A stretch of DNA of 64,000 nt from Citreicella sp. C3M06 (GCF_018860705.1 NZ_JAHKQA010000030.1:1-64000), one strand, 5' to 3'. Counted from the first letter of the stretch, positions 34,534 through 44,900 are shown. Numbers and translations are program-made. Notes: generated by a model from the letters alone, not told the origin.

Positions 34534-35462
34534 AATCGTCAACGGGCACCATTCAGAAGGGGCGGCGCGAGCGGATCCGAACCGGCTTTGCGCTGGCCAT
34601 GATGCTGCGCCGCAACCGGCAACGCAGCGACGGCAGCCCGCCGCCGCTGTTCATCATCGGCTCGGGTCGGTCGGGAAACACGCTGGTGCGGCGCGTTCTG
34701 ATGGCCACCGGCGCGATCCACATTCCTCCCGAGACATTCGTGCTTGGCGACATCATCGAAAGCTGGTCGCGGCTGCACGGCCTGATGTGGCGCGAAAAGG
34801 TCTGGCTGTTCTGCGCCCATTTCGAAAAGCATCCGCAATTTGCCGATTTCGGGCTGGTGAACCTCAACGATTTCGCCGCCGAGGCGATTGGCCTGACCGA
34901 TCGCTCGTTGCCGTCGCTGATCGCGGCCTTCTACCGGTATCTTGCGCGGGCGGACCATTCCGAGGCGACACGCTGGGGCGACAAGACCCCCTACAACACC
35001 TTCCACCTGCCGGCGCTGCGGGCCGCCTTTCCCGATGCGCAATTCCTCTGGCTGGTGCGCGACGGCCGAGATGCGGCGTTGTCCTACGTCGAGGCGGGGC
35101 TTTATGACGATTTCCAGACCGCTGCGGCGCGCTGGGTCGATGCGAACAGCGCCTGCGAAAGCCTCGCGCAGACCGGGGCCGACGTGTTTCGCATATCCTA
35201 CGAGGCCCTCGTGGAAGACCCCGAAGCCAGCTTTCAGGACATCTGCGACTGGGCCGGCCTGCCGTTCGAGCCGGCGATGCTGACGGCGCCAAGCGCAAGG
35301 CTGGGCGATGTCGAGGCCCATGCGCATCATGAAAATGTGCGCTCACCGATCTCGGCGAAATCCGTCGGGCGCTGGAAGAGCCGGCTGAGCCGCGAAGACC
35401 TCGCACAGGTGCGCGGAGAGTTTGCATCCATGTTGGAGAAGATGGGCTATGAACCACATTAA
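34530..35462 (+). CDS. Sulfotransferase, EPS locus copy 3
   Basis: 310 aa starting at a GTG overlapping the preceding gene. The PAPS loop is LFIIGSGRSGNTLVRRVLM and the 3'-phosphate site is LWLVRDGRDAALSYVEAG. RWGDKTPYN, typical of the Sulfotransfer_3 / tyrosylprotein-like group, supports the assignment. It differs from copies 1 and 2 in both motifs. It lies immediately before the ExoQ-type polymerase gene, so the sulfate may be added before polymerisation. Confidence 0.88.
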   Translation: MKSSTGTIQKGRRERIRTGFALAMMLRRNRQRSDGSPPPLFIIGSGRSGNTLVRRVLMATGAIHIPPETFVLGDIIESWSRLHGLMWREKVWLFCAHFEKHPQFADFGLVNLNDFAAEAIGLTDRSLPSLIAAFYRYLARADHSEATRWGDKTPYNTFHLPALRAAFPDAQFLWLVRDGRDAALSYVEAGLYDDFQTAAARWVDANSACESLAQTGADVFRISYEALVEDPEASFQDICDWAGLPFEPAMLTAPSARLGDVEAHAHHENVRSPISAKSVGRWKSRLSREDLAQVRGEFASMLEKMGYEPH

Positions 35463-35501
35463 CGCGCCCAGAACCTCGCAGACGTGGCAGGGCAAGCCGC
35501 A

Positions 35502-36770
35502 ATGACAAGTCTTGCCCAGCCGATTCATGGCGGAAGCCAGCATGGCAGGCTGCGTCTGCATATTTCGAACGAGCGTCGGGATCTGCTGCTGTTCGCGCTG
35601 TGGTGCCTTGTGACCTTCGTGCAGTTTCCGGGCGATAGCCTGATCCTCTACCCGCTGGCACTGTACTACAGCTGGGCCATCCTGCGCGATCAGTCTCGCA
35701 TCGTCACGTTGATGGCCAAATCATGGGTGGTGTTGCTGTTCCCGATATGGTGCCTGATCTCGCCGATCTGGGCGGTCGAGCCAGCGGCCGCGTTCAAGAA
35801 GGCGGTGTATCTCGGGCTGACGATCATGATCTGCTATCAGGTCGCGGCGACGATGCGGCCACGTGCGATCCTGTATTCCCTGTTCATCGCGGTTGGCGGC
35901 ATCGGCTTGATCAACGTGGTCTATGCCTATGGCACCGGCGATATCACCACCGGGATTTTCGCGCAGAAGAACACCATGGGCAAGAACATGGTGGTGCTTT
36001 GGGTGATCTGCGTCAGCGTCTTCATCGACAGCGGCTCGTCACGGGGCATGCGCCTCGCCGGGCTGGCAATGTCCGGTGTTGCGGTGCTGATGGCCTTTCA
36101 CAGCGAGTCCGCCACCGCCGTGCTGCTGATCTTTGGCACGGGCGCGCTGATCGCCCTTTCGGTGATGTTCCTGATCGGCGGCCTCATGCGCCTGAGCCGC
36201 GTCGCCGCGCTGTGCTTCGGACTGGCGTTCACCAGCATCGTCGGTGCCGTGCTTGTGTCGAACATGCAGTCGAACCCGGCGGAGCTTGTGCTTCAGCATT
36301 TCGGCAAATCCTCGACCCTGACCGGCAGAACCGTGCTGTGGGACTATGCCGAAATGCAGATCGCCGAGCGGCCTTTGCTGGGGGTCGGCGAAGACGGGTT
36401 CTGGCAATACGCCCAATCGCCGCTGGTGCGAAAGATCTTTTTCGAGTTCTACAAGAAGCCGGGGGATTCGTTTAACTTTCACAATTCGTTCTACGAAATC
36501 ACCGTACATCAAGGGCTTATCGGCGTGGGTATCGCCAGCATCGCGCTGATCTGGGCGCTGCTTCAGGTGGTGCGAGGGGCGCTGGTGTTTGGCGCGACAC
36601 CGCAGATCTTTTTCCTTGCGATGGCTGCGGCGGTTCTGGCGCGCAGCATGACAGAGGCCGATTTCCTCAAGCCCTTCGTGCTGTTTCACATGGTGCTATG
36701 GATCGGCGCGCTGTCGTCGTTGCGCCTGCGGATGCAATACGAGGACGCGTGGCGATTCAAGGAATCCTAG
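35502..36770 (+). CDS. O-antigen ligase / EPS polymerase-like membrane protein (Wzy/ExoQ type)
   Basis: About 422 aa with around ten transmembrane helices. Characteristic blocks are GIFAQKNTMGKNMVVLW, a large periplasmic loop with GRTVLWDYAEMQ and GVGEDGFWQYA, then FNFHNSFYEITVHQGLIGVG, the conserved HxxxxE/G pattern of the O-antigen ligase superfamily. Its likely role is polymerisation of lipid-linked repeat units in the periplasm, as for ExoQ. A GTG at 35484 is a possible earlier start. The stop codon shares a CTAG with the convergent flippase gene. Confidence 0.87.
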   Translation: MTSLAQPIHGGSQHGRLRLHISNERRDLLLFALWCLVTFVQFPGDSLILYPLALYYSWAILRDQSRIVTLMAKSWVVLLFPIWCLISPIWAVEPAAAFKKAVYLGLTIMICYQVAATMRPRAILYSLFIAVGGIGLINVVYAYGTGDITTGIFAQKNTMGKNMVVLWVICVSVFIDSGSSRGMRLAGLAMSGVAVLMAFHSESATAVLLIFGTGALIALSVMFLIGGLMRLSRVAALCFGLAFTSIVGAVLVSNMQSNPAELVLQHFGKSSTLTGRTVLWDYAEMQIAERPLLGVGEDGFWQYAQSPLVRKIFFEFYKKPGDSFNFHNSFYEITVHQGLIGVGIASIALIWALLQVVRGALVFGATPQIFFLAMAAAVLARSMTEADFLKPFVLFHMVLWIGALSSLRLRMQYEDAWRFKES

Positions 36771-38179
36771 CGCCCGAAGACGGCGAGGGCGTCACGCAGG
36801 CGCTGGCGCAGCAAGACGGCGGCCACGGCCCAGACGGCAAGCAGCAGCAGTGCCGCCCAGACCAGTGTCGCCCATCCCGAAGTCACCGCGGTCAGCCCGC
36901 GCCCTGCAAGCCATAGCAGCAGGCCAATGGCAACCGGCGTGGCCAGCGCGGCATAGGCGGCCTTCAGATCAAGCGTGACGGCGCGCCCGACGTGCTGCCA
37001 CTGGCGTGGAATGAATAGCAGCGCCGCCACCGAGAGCGCCGCCGCCACCGCCGTGACCCCGAAGGGCAGGGCGATCGCGACAAGGATCAGGCGCAGCAGC
37101 GTTCGTTCCACCCCCATCCGCAGCTGCAACCCGGTCTGGTTCATCGACTGGAACAGCACCCCGGCGTGGGAGATCGACGCTTCGATGGCAATTCCCGGCG
37201 CAGCCAGAGCAAAGATCATCGCCGCCGGGATCCATGTGTCGGACAGCAGCAACGCAAAGGCGGTCTCGCCAATCGCGGCCAGCAGCGCCATCGGCGGTAT
37301 GATGACAAAGCCAAGCAGCAACACGCCCCGCACGTAGATGTCGGCCACCCGCGCGCTGTCGCGCTGCGCGGCGCTCATGTGCACAAAGGCGATGCGCGCG
37401 AAGGGGGCGGCAAGCCCTTGCAAGGGCAGGTTCTGAATGCGCTGGCTCATCGAATACTGACCGAGCGGCGCGCTGCCATGCGCATAGCCGATCATCATCA
37501 TCGGGATCTGCCGCTGCGCCGTCATTAGAAGCGAGACACCAAGCACGTTGCGGGCAAAGCCGATGTGATCGCCAAGGGGCAGGCGCTTGCGCGGCGACAG
37601 CGGGCGAAACCCGCTTAGCAGCACCGCCCCAAGGCATTGGACCAGCGCAAGCGTGATCTGCTGGGCGATCAGCGACCAGGCCCCGGCCCCGAGCATCGCA
37701 AGGCTGACCACGATCACGAACCCGGCGATGGCCGCGACGATGCGCAGCGTTGCCAGAACGGGAAATCGCTTTGACCGCTCCATCACCGCAGTCGGCACTG
37801 CCGACAGCGATTGCAGGAAGGGCACCATCGCCAGCGCCATGATCAGCGGCCCGACAGAGGGCCGGTCGAACAGGCCCGCCCAGAGCGGCGCGATCAGCAT
37901 CAGTGCCACCCCCAGCCCAAAGCCGATGAGGCAGAGAAACCAAAAGACGCTGCTCCATTCTGCGGCATCGAAACTGTTTTTGCGGATCAGCGACCGGCCA
38001 AGCCCCGCGTCGCTCAGCAGCTGGGCAAAGACGGTCACCGTCATCGCCAGTGCAACGTCTCCGAAGGCTGCAACGTCAAGATAGCGCGCCACGATTGGCA
38101 GGACGAGCAGCTGCGATAGCGTGATAAACACCTGCGATCCTGACAGCGAGCCAAGATTGACCAGAAAATGCCTTGCCAC
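36767..38179 (-). CDS. Lipid-linked oligosaccharide flippase (Wzx/ExoT-like, MOP superfamily)
   Basis: About 470 aa and 12-14 transmembrane helices. N-terminal LGSLSGSQVFITLSQLLVLPIVARYLDVAAFGD is typical of polysaccharide-biosynthesis (Wzx/MVF) transporters, followed by GLGRSLIRKN. It should translocate undecaprenyl-linked EPS units across the inner membrane. The start chosen is GTG at 38179, which has GGGAG 7 nt upstream; a second GTG at 38224 gives a longer N-terminus but no such ribosome site. The tail overlaps the ExoQ-type gene by 4 bp. Confidence 0.88.
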   Translation of the reverse strand: MARHFLVNLGSLSGSQVFITLSQLLVLPIVARYLDVAAFGDVALAMTVTVFAQLLSDAGLGRSLIRKNSFDAAEWSSVFWFLCLIGFGLGVALMLIAPLWAGLFDRPSVGPLIMALAMVPFLQSLSAVPTAVMERSKRFPVLATLRIVAAIAGFVIVVSLAMLGAGAWSLIAQQITLALVQCLGAVLLSGFRPLSPRKRLPLGDHIGFARNVLGVSLLMTAQRQIPMMMIGYAHGSAPLGQYSMSQRIQNLPLQGLAAPFARIAFVHMSAAQRDSARVADIYVRGVLLLGFVIIPPMALLAAIGETAFALLLSDTWIPAAMIFALAAPGIAIEASISHAGVLFQSMNQTGLQLRMGVERTLLRLILVAIALPFGVTAVAAALSVAALLFIPRQWQHVGRAVTLDLKAAYAALATPVAIGLLLWLAGRGLTAVTSGWATLVWAALLLLAVWAVAAVLLRQRLRDALAVFGR

Positions 38180-38451
38180 AAGAAAACTCCCGGAGAGAAT
38201 ATCGCTCAAACAATGCGATGGCACGCTACGATCAACTTCACTAGCCTGATTAGTCAGGTCAAGAGTGCGTAATCTGGCAGGAAATCGTTAAGGTTGACTT
38301 TCTACCGGATCAGGGCGCCAATGATGCCATGTACCTTGTGTTCACTCTCATCTGTACGGAGAGACATATTGAGCCTCAACCTTCGTTGTTCGTGCCCAAG
38401 ATGGCGAGTTTTGCCGATATTTTGTGCGTTCCGCGCTGAAAATGGCCCTCT
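38180..38451. promoter_or_regulatory. Divergent promoter region (flippase / glycosyltransferase)
   Basis: 272 bp with a 14-bp palindrome CCTGA-TTAG-TCAGG (38245-38258), a possible operator. AT-rich patches near 38280-38310 could hold a promoter. No gene seen. Confidence 0.45.
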
Positions 38452-39606
38452 ATGCGCATTTTGATTCTCGCCCCACAACCGTTTTTCGTGCCGCGCGGCA
38501 CACCGATCGCGGTGCGCGCCCTGATGCAGGTTCTTGCCGGGCAGGGGCACGAGATCGACGCGATCTGCTTTGCCGAGGGCGAAGATCCCGGCATTCCCGG
38601 TGTGGGCCTTTACCGGTTGCCAGCCTTGCCCGGACTGCGCAGTGTGCCGCCCGGTTTCTCGCTGAAGAAATCCGTCTGCGATGTGATCATGCTGCCGATG
38701 GCAGCGTGGCGGCTGTGGCGGGGCAAATATGATCTGGTCATCGCGGTCGAAGAGGCCGCCTTTCTTGCGCTCGCCCTGAAACCGGTCTTCGGGGTCCCGT
38801 ATATCTATGACGTCGACAGCTCGATCCCCGAACAACTGAACGACAAGTTCGCCTTGCCTGGCTGGCTGCACAGGCTGCTCTCGCGCGCCGAAGCGCGGGC
38901 GGCGCGGGGCGCGGTCGGGGCAATCACCTGCTGCCGCGCGCTCGAAGAGCTCGTAAAGGGCTATGTGCCGGGCCTTCCGGTGCAGACGCTCGAAGACGTG
39001 ACGCTGATCGCCGAGGCGGGCGCGCCGCCCGAGGATTGCCGCTTTGACGAGCCCGTCATCATGTATATCGGCAACCTCGAAAGCTATCAGGGCGTCGATT
39101 TGTTGATCCGCGGGTTTGCCCGGTCCGAAGGGCCGGGGCGTCTGGTCATCATCGGCGGGGTGCAGGCCCATATCGACGCTTTGCGCAAGCTGGCGGATGA
39201 GGTTGGCGCCGCCGACAGGGTCAGCTTTCTCGGGCCGCGCCCGGTCGAGCGGATCGGCGATTATCTGTCGCGGGCCGACATCGTGGTGTCCCCCCGCACG
39301 CAGGGGCGCAACACGCCGATGAAGGTGTATTCCTATCTCGACAGCGGGCGGCCGTTGCTGGCGACACGCCTGCCGACCCATACGCAAGTGCTTGACGATG
39401 AGATCGCGCTGCTGGTCGATCCGACGCCCGAAGACATGGCACGGGGCATCGCGACCCTGCTGAGCGACGCAGACCACCGCGCCCGGCTGGTCGAGCAGGC
39501 CCGCCGCCGCGTGGCGGCCGAATTCAGCCCGGACGCTTACGCCCGCAAACTGACGTCGTTTCTGAATGAAACCATCGCCCCGCGTCTTGCAGAGGAAAGG
39601 CAATGA
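38452..39606 (+). CDS. Glycosyltransferase family 4
   Basis: 384 aa. It starts MRILILAPQPFFVPRGTPIAV, a classic GT-B N-terminus, and has VIMYIGNLESYQGVDLLIRGF, RVSFLGPRPVERIGDYLSRADIVVSPR and MKVYSYLDSGRPLLATRLPTH, in which the donor-binding Glu is replaced by Asp. A retaining transferase for EPS or lipid-linked sugar is inferred. There is no clear ribosome site before the ATG, which may reduce expression. Its stop overlaps the start of a small ORF (ATGA). Confidence 0.87.
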   Translation: MRILILAPQPFFVPRGTPIAVRALMQVLAGQGHEIDAICFAEGEDPGIPGVGLYRLPALPGLRSVPPGFSLKKSVCDVIMLPMAAWRLWRGKYDLVIAVEEAAFLALALKPVFGVPYIYDVDSSIPEQLNDKFALPGWLHRLLSRAEARAARGAVGAITCCRALEELVKGYVPGLPVQTLEDVTLIAEAGAPPEDCRFDEPVIMYIGNLESYQGVDLLIRGFARSEGPGRLVIIGGVQAHIDALRKLADEVGAADRVSFLGPRPVERIGDYLSRADIVVSPRTQGRNTPMKVYSYLDSGRPLLATRLPTHTQVLDDEIALLVDPTPEDMARGIATLLSDADHRARLVEQARRRVAAEFSPDAYARKLTSFLNETIAPRLAEERQ

Positions 39607-39812
39607 CGGAGTCGATGCGCCGAAATTGGGGAACTGCTTGGCCTTTGACCGTTTCGCAAAAATCCGAGCGGCCCGATGAATTGGAAAAGATGCGCAATAT
39701 CAAATCTCTGCTTGCAGATGTCCATCTGTGGTTGTGCCGTCTTTTGGATATGCAGCTTGAACAGTTTCCGCAGGGGAACTTTACTCGATTCAAGAGATTT
39801 CAATCAGTCTAA
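39603..39812 (+). CDS. Small hypothetical protein coupled to the glycosyltransferase
   Basis: 69 aa. The start codon overlaps the stop of the upstream glycosyltransferase gene (ATGA), the same coupling seen at other junctions in this locus. The protein is charged and helical (LEKMRNIKSLLADVHLWLCRLLDMQLEQF), without membrane segments. I do not recognise a family. Base use is less GC-rich than its neighbour. It could be a real accessory protein or a chance frame. Confidence 0.35.
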   Translation: MTESMRRNWGTAWPLTVSQKSERPDELEKMRNIKSLLADVHLWLCRLLDMQLEQFPQGNFTRFKRFQSV

Positions 39813-40037
39813 TTCACATCTGGATGCGCCGCGTCGAGATGGTTGGGGAACAACACGACACCACACAGGGCGCGATCGGCGCGAATATGGCGATGGTCTT
39901 TGTCAGACACTGACATTTACATGGCGTCAATTTCCGCACTGTATACGTCTGGTCTGCAATAGCGTTTGGGCTGGGTTGCGAGCGATCCGCGCGACGGCCT
40001 TGCCATGCGCCACATCGATGTTCCGGGAGCGAGCTTG
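39813..40037. other. Intergenic leader of the GT-C gene
   Basis: 225 bp with no clear gene. Likely holds the promoter of the GT-C membrane transferase. No strong palindrome seen. Confidence 0.4.
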
Positions 40038-41672
40038 ATGCTTCGAACTGAACGGCATGTTACAATTCTGAGGGCCGAACACGAGGCCCTGCTCTTTACC
40101 GGCTTCGTTCTACTGGCCGCCGTGTTTGGCCGGCTTGGACACCTTCAGGCCGCACCGGGATATGACGAGCTTTATCATATTCTTGCGGCGCAGAGCTGGC
40201 TCGAGGATGGCAGTCTGCGGCTGTATCAGGGAAGCTATGAGCGCACGCCGCTTTATACCGCGCTGATCGGCTGGATGTTCTCGTTGGCCGGCGAGCCGAG
40301 TCTCGTCATGGCGCGTCTGCCCAGCGTGGTGTTCGGCGCGCTGACCGCTGCTGGCGCGGCGCTCTGGTCGCGGCGGGTCGGCGGTTCGGCGGTCGGCTGG
40401 ATCGTCGCGCTGTTCTTGCTGTTCTGGCCCAGCGGCATCCAGCTGTCGCAGACCATTCGCTTTTACACCCTGCACGGCATGCTGTTCTTTATCGGGGCGA
40501 TCGCGGTTTATCAGCTGTTCGAACCCGGCCAGAAGACAGTGGCCCGGCTGGGGCTGATCGGGCTGGCACTGGCGGCGCTGTGGTTTGCCAATCAGTTTCA
40601 GGACAGCACGCTGGTCGGCGTTCTGGCGCTGGCGATCTGGATCGCGGGGTTCGTCGCATTGCCGAGGATCCTGCAGCACAAGCAGCGGGTCGCCATTCTT
40701 GTCGTTCTGACAGGGCTGCTGCTGGCGGCGGTCACGGTGGCATTTTCAAGCGGGATGCTGGCGTCGATCTGGGAAAAATACACCATTTCGCCCTGGGGCA
40801 GGGATATCACCGCCTATCATCGGGTCTTCAGCCGGTTCTACCCGGCGATCTGGTCCTTGACGCCGTTTCTGGCCATTCTGGCCTTGCGATCCTTTCCACG
40901 CCCTGCGGGCTTTTGCGTGACGCTGGTGGTGGTCGGGCTGATCGTGCATTCCTTCGCCGGGGTGCAGAATCAGCGCTATGTCTATTACATCAGCCCCTTC
41001 ATGTTCACGCTCTGGGCGATGGGCCTTCTGGTGCTTGTCCCGGCACTGGCGGACATGCTACGGCGGGCGCTGTCTGGCCTGCCCCGGCCGTTCTCGGATG
41101 GGCGGGCAATGCGGGGCATTCTGGTGTTGGCCGCGGGCTTTGCCGTGCTGACGCAGGATGCGCTGCCCTTGTCGGTGAAGCTGATGATGGGGCGGGTGGC
41201 GGTGCCGCTCACACGGGTCGCGGACTGGAGCGACGCCCGACCGACGGTGGAGGCGCTGGTCGAGGACGGCGCGCTGATCGTCGTCAACAACGAGCTGTCG
41301 GCGCTGTATTACCTTGGCGGTTTCGACGTGGTGTTCAGCAACAACTGGCTTCCCGAGATGAACGAGACCGAGTTCGCCAGAGACCCCCGCACCGGGCGGC
41401 CCCTGATCAGCGATCCGGAGTCGCTTCGGGCCTTGGTGCGCGCCTATCCCGACGGGGCGTTCGTTGTGTCTGGCGAATGGTGGAAACAGTGGACGAAGAA
41501 CAACAGCATCGGCGCCCTGCTTCAGGCCTTCGATGTGCCCGGCGTATCGCTGACCACGCAAAGCGCCGGGCCGGTCTGGATCCTGCACTGGCGCAACACC
41601 GGCCACGGCGCGCCGGATGACGCAAGCCGTGCCGTGCGGGCGATTGTCGATCCGGGAAAGTGGACGCGCTGA
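40038..41672 (+). CDS. GT-C membrane glycosyltransferase (PMT/ArnT-like, family 39/83)
   Basis: 544 aa with around 11 transmembrane helices in the N-terminal three-quarters, then a soluble C-terminal domain. The first periplasmic loop has GYDELYHI with the acidic pair (DE) that is catalytic in GT-C enzymes, and QTIRFYTLHGM follows. These enzymes take sugar from a polyprenyl-phosphate donor at the periplasmic face, and the GtrB-like gene at 19902 could make that donor. The start ATG at 40038 has GGGAG 9 nt upstream; ATGs at 40005 and 39966 are in frame without such sites. The target may be the EPS, a lipid or a protein. Confidence 0.85.
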   Translation: MLRTERHVTILRAEHEALLFTGFVLLAAVFGRLGHLQAAPGYDELYHILAAQSWLEDGSLRLYQGSYERTPLYTALIGWMFSLAGEPSLVMARLPSVVFGALTAAGAALWSRRVGGSAVGWIVALFLLFWPSGIQLSQTIRFYTLHGMLFFIGAIAVYQLFEPGQKTVARLGLIGLALAALWFANQFQDSTLVGVLALAIWIAGFVALPRILQHKQRVAILVVLTGLLLAAVTVAFSSGMLASIWEKYTISPWGRDITAYHRVFSRFYPAIWSLTPFLAILALRSFPRPAGFCVTLVVVGLIVHSFAGVQNQRYVYYISPFMFTLWAMGLLVLVPALADMLRRALSGLPRPFSDGRAMRGILVLAAGFAVLTQDALPLSVKLMMGRVAVPLTRVADWSDARPTVEALVEDGALIVVNNELSALYYLGGFDVVFSNNWLPEMNETEFARDPRTGRPLISDPESLRALVRAYPDGAFVVSGEWWKQWTKNNSIGALLQAFDVPGVSLTTQSAGPVWILHWRNTGHGAPDDASRAVRAIVDPGKWTR

Positions 41673-41932
41673 GGTCATGGCGCGCGCAGTATGGTTAATG
41701 CCGGGTATTGCGCCGCCAACTTCGCCGGCACCTGTCAGAATCCGTACAAAATGGCTAAAATTTTGATAAAACAGGTCGAGATTCGCTCCGACCCATGTAT
41801 TATACGTGGGATTTTCGTGATCCTGCTCCCGGTGTTCGGACGTTTATTTTCAGGGGTCGCGTGTCGCGCTGCTTAGCTGCGCGGCGAGAGTGTTGGTTAT
41901 CAGGTATTCGGGTAAGGGGTGCAAAAGTCATT
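41673..41932. promoter_or_regulatory. Promoter region of the GH16-SGNH RTX gene
   Basis: 260 bp, AT-rich for this genome around 41745-41820 (ATGGCTAAAATTTTGATAAA). It contains a 19-bp palindrome at 41792-41810. No gene. Confidence 0.55.
41792..41810. promoter_or_regulatory. 19-bp palindrome, probable operator
   Basis: CCCATGTATTATACGTGGG: eight of nine pairs are perfect and one is a T-G mismatch around a central T. It lies in the AT-rich promoter region about 125 bp before the start of the bifunctional RTX enzyme. The size suits a dimeric regulator. The regulator is unknown. Confidence 0.55.
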
Positions 41933-44900
41933 ATGTCTGAACTCAGGACGTTTTCCGAGACATTCGATTCATACGATACGTCGCGATGGTACAGTTCCAA
42001 CTTTGCTCTCGAGGCAAGCTGGAACCAGACCGCGTGGTCCGAAATCTATGTCACGACGCCAGTCGCAGGCGAGGTGGCGCTGACCTTTGACGGGACCGAT
42101 CTGTCGGGCAAACCTTTCACCGGCGCTGAAATCCAGTCCATCGACAGCTTCAGCTACGGCACCTACGAGGTGCAGATGCAAGCGTCGGACGTGTCCGGCG
42201 TGGTGTCGGCGTTCTTCTTGTTCAACAGCGAGTATTTCGGCGCGGACGAGCATAACGAGATCGACATCGAATTTCTCGGCAACGACACCACCGTGATGAA
42301 CATCAACTACTATCACGGCGACAGCAATCTGGGTGCCTCTGGCAGCGTTCAGGTGGCGCTGGGGTTCGACGCGGCAAGCGCAATGCACACCTACAGCATC
42401 GAATGGATGCCCGACGGCATCCGCTGGTACGCCGATGGCACGTTGCTTTACGAGATCGACAGCGCCACCGCTCCGATCGCGGTGCCCGACGAAGACATGC
42501 GGATCTATTCCAGCCTCTGGACCGGGGCCGAGCAACTTGAAGACTGGCATGGCCCCATCGACGAAGATGCGACGGCGCAGGTCAACCTGTCTTCGGTGAG
42601 CTATGTTCCCTATGCCGTCGAAAGCGCCGGGGCCGAGGTGTCTTTCGCCGGACAGACCGAAGCGCTTGTCGTCGACATGGCGGCGGGTACGTGGATGCGG
42701 GCGCTGCGGCTTCTGCCGATCGGGGATTCGCTGACCGAAGGCATGGTCAACGCCAACCTTCCGGTGCCCGAAGACCGCACGGTGCTGGATGGCTACCGGC
42801 TTGACCTGTTCGAACGGGTGATCGCTGGCGGCGGCTGGGTCGATTACGTCGGCGGGCTTCAGAACGGCCCCGACAGCTTGCTTGACCCGGATCACCACGG
42901 CGTCGCTGGCAAGTATCTTTCGGCGATCGTTGACGATTCCTCCGGGACGTCGGATTTCAGCTACGCGCTCGAGGAATACAACCCGGACATCGCGGTGTTC
43001 CTTGCGGGCACCAACGATTACCACAACAACGGCGAAGCCTACCTGCTGTCGGATTACCTGCCGCAGATCGTTGACGACACGCTTGCGGCGATTGAACAAT
43101 TCTATGCCTTTGCCGGAAACGAGAACCGGTATTTCGTGGTCTCGACCCTGCCGCCCAAGGCGCGCGGCGGCGTCGACCCGGATTGGTACGAATTCATCAA
43201 CGATGGCTATTCCATGGTGGATGGCGTCGCGGTCGTTGGGGATGCGGGCAATGGCACCTTTGTCGCGGGCATCCGGGACACGGTTGCCTCGCTTCAGAGC
43301 ACCTATCCGACGCTGGTCCTGTTCGACAATCCGATCACCGATATCGGCGACCTGACCTACGATCTGATCCATTTCTCAGAATACGCCTACATGACCTATG
43401 CCGAGGCGCTGTACGATACGCTTCAGGCGGAAATCGGGCTGGACGGCAGCGGCTTCCCCGAACTGGTCAACGCCTTGCCCGCATCGAGCGATGTCACCGG
43501 CGGCGAGGCGGGCGACCGGCTTGGCGGCAATGCAGCGGCCAACACCCTGCGGGGCGGCGGTGGCGACGATTATCTGGAAGGGCGCGCCGGGGCGGACACG
43601 CTTGAAGGCGGCTCTGGCAAGGATGTCTATGCCTTCGGGCTCGATGCGTTGGACGGGTCGACCGACACCATCCTCGACTATTCCGCCGCCGATGGCGATG
43701 TGCTGGACCTTGGCGCGATCATCGACGCCTACGGCTGGAGCGATGCCGAGATCGCCGCGAATGTCGCGATCACCGATGGGGCTGCCGGAGCCGAGGTGTC
43801 GATCACCACACCCTCCGGAACCTTTGTGCTTGCGCTTGTGCAAGGCGTCGCGGCGGCCGATGTCTCGCTTTCGACGACGCAATTCACCCAAGTCTTCACC
43901 CGTGAAGAGGAACTGCTGGGCACTGACGGCGACAACCTGCTGTATGACGTCGATGAAGGCCGAGCGATTTATGGCTTTGCCGGGCGCGACGTATTGTATG
44001 GCCGCGGCGGCGACGACAGCATCTACGGCGGCACCGGGCTCGACAAGCTATACGGCGGCAGCGGGGCCGATACCTTTTACTATCGTGCCGAAGATCTCGA
44101 TTCCTCACGCGATTCCATCTTCGATTTCTCGATTGCCGAGGGTGACAAGCTCGACCTGTCGGATTTCGGGGTGGCCTATGGCTGGACAGCCTCCGAACTG
44201 CTGGCCCAGTTGCAGCTGCAGGAGAATTCCGGGACCGATCTGCGCGTATCGCTCAACACGCCCGACGGGCTGCAGAAATTCCTGTATATCTACGGGGTGA
44301 CCAAGGACGAGATGCTTAACTCGGGGGCGCTTATCCTTGAGGCCGGTCCTGCGCCCGACAGCGGCGATGACGATGGCAACATGGCGCTGAGCGTGCCGGA
44401 CGATGTGATCGACGCCTCCGAAGCCTCGGCGGTTGTCGTCACGCTGACAGGGCTGGATGACGACGCAACGGCGGTCGTGACGCTGGTGGTTGGCGGCAGC
44501 GAGCTGACCCAGACGGCGCTGGCGGATGGCGATTATGTGTTCGCCCTGACGGGGCTGCCCGACGGGCCGGTCACCACCTCGGTCACCGCGACAGACGGCG
44601 GCGGCAACGCCAGCACCGTCAGCGGCCCGACCATGACGCTGGATGCCGCCTCCGACACCTCGGCGGACGAAGACGGCAATCTGGCAGTCGCAGCGCCCGA
44701 CACCGAGATCAGCGAAAGCGAATTCGAGGCTGTGGTCTTCAACGTCACCGGGCTGGATGCCGATGCGACGGCGGTGGTCACCGTCAGCGATGGCGCCGGC
44801 GGGTCCGTCGACAACGCCGCCGCACCGCTTGGCACCAATGGCAGCGTGGTGCTCGACCTGTCGGCGCTGGCGGATGGCGCGCTGACGGTTACGGTCACCG

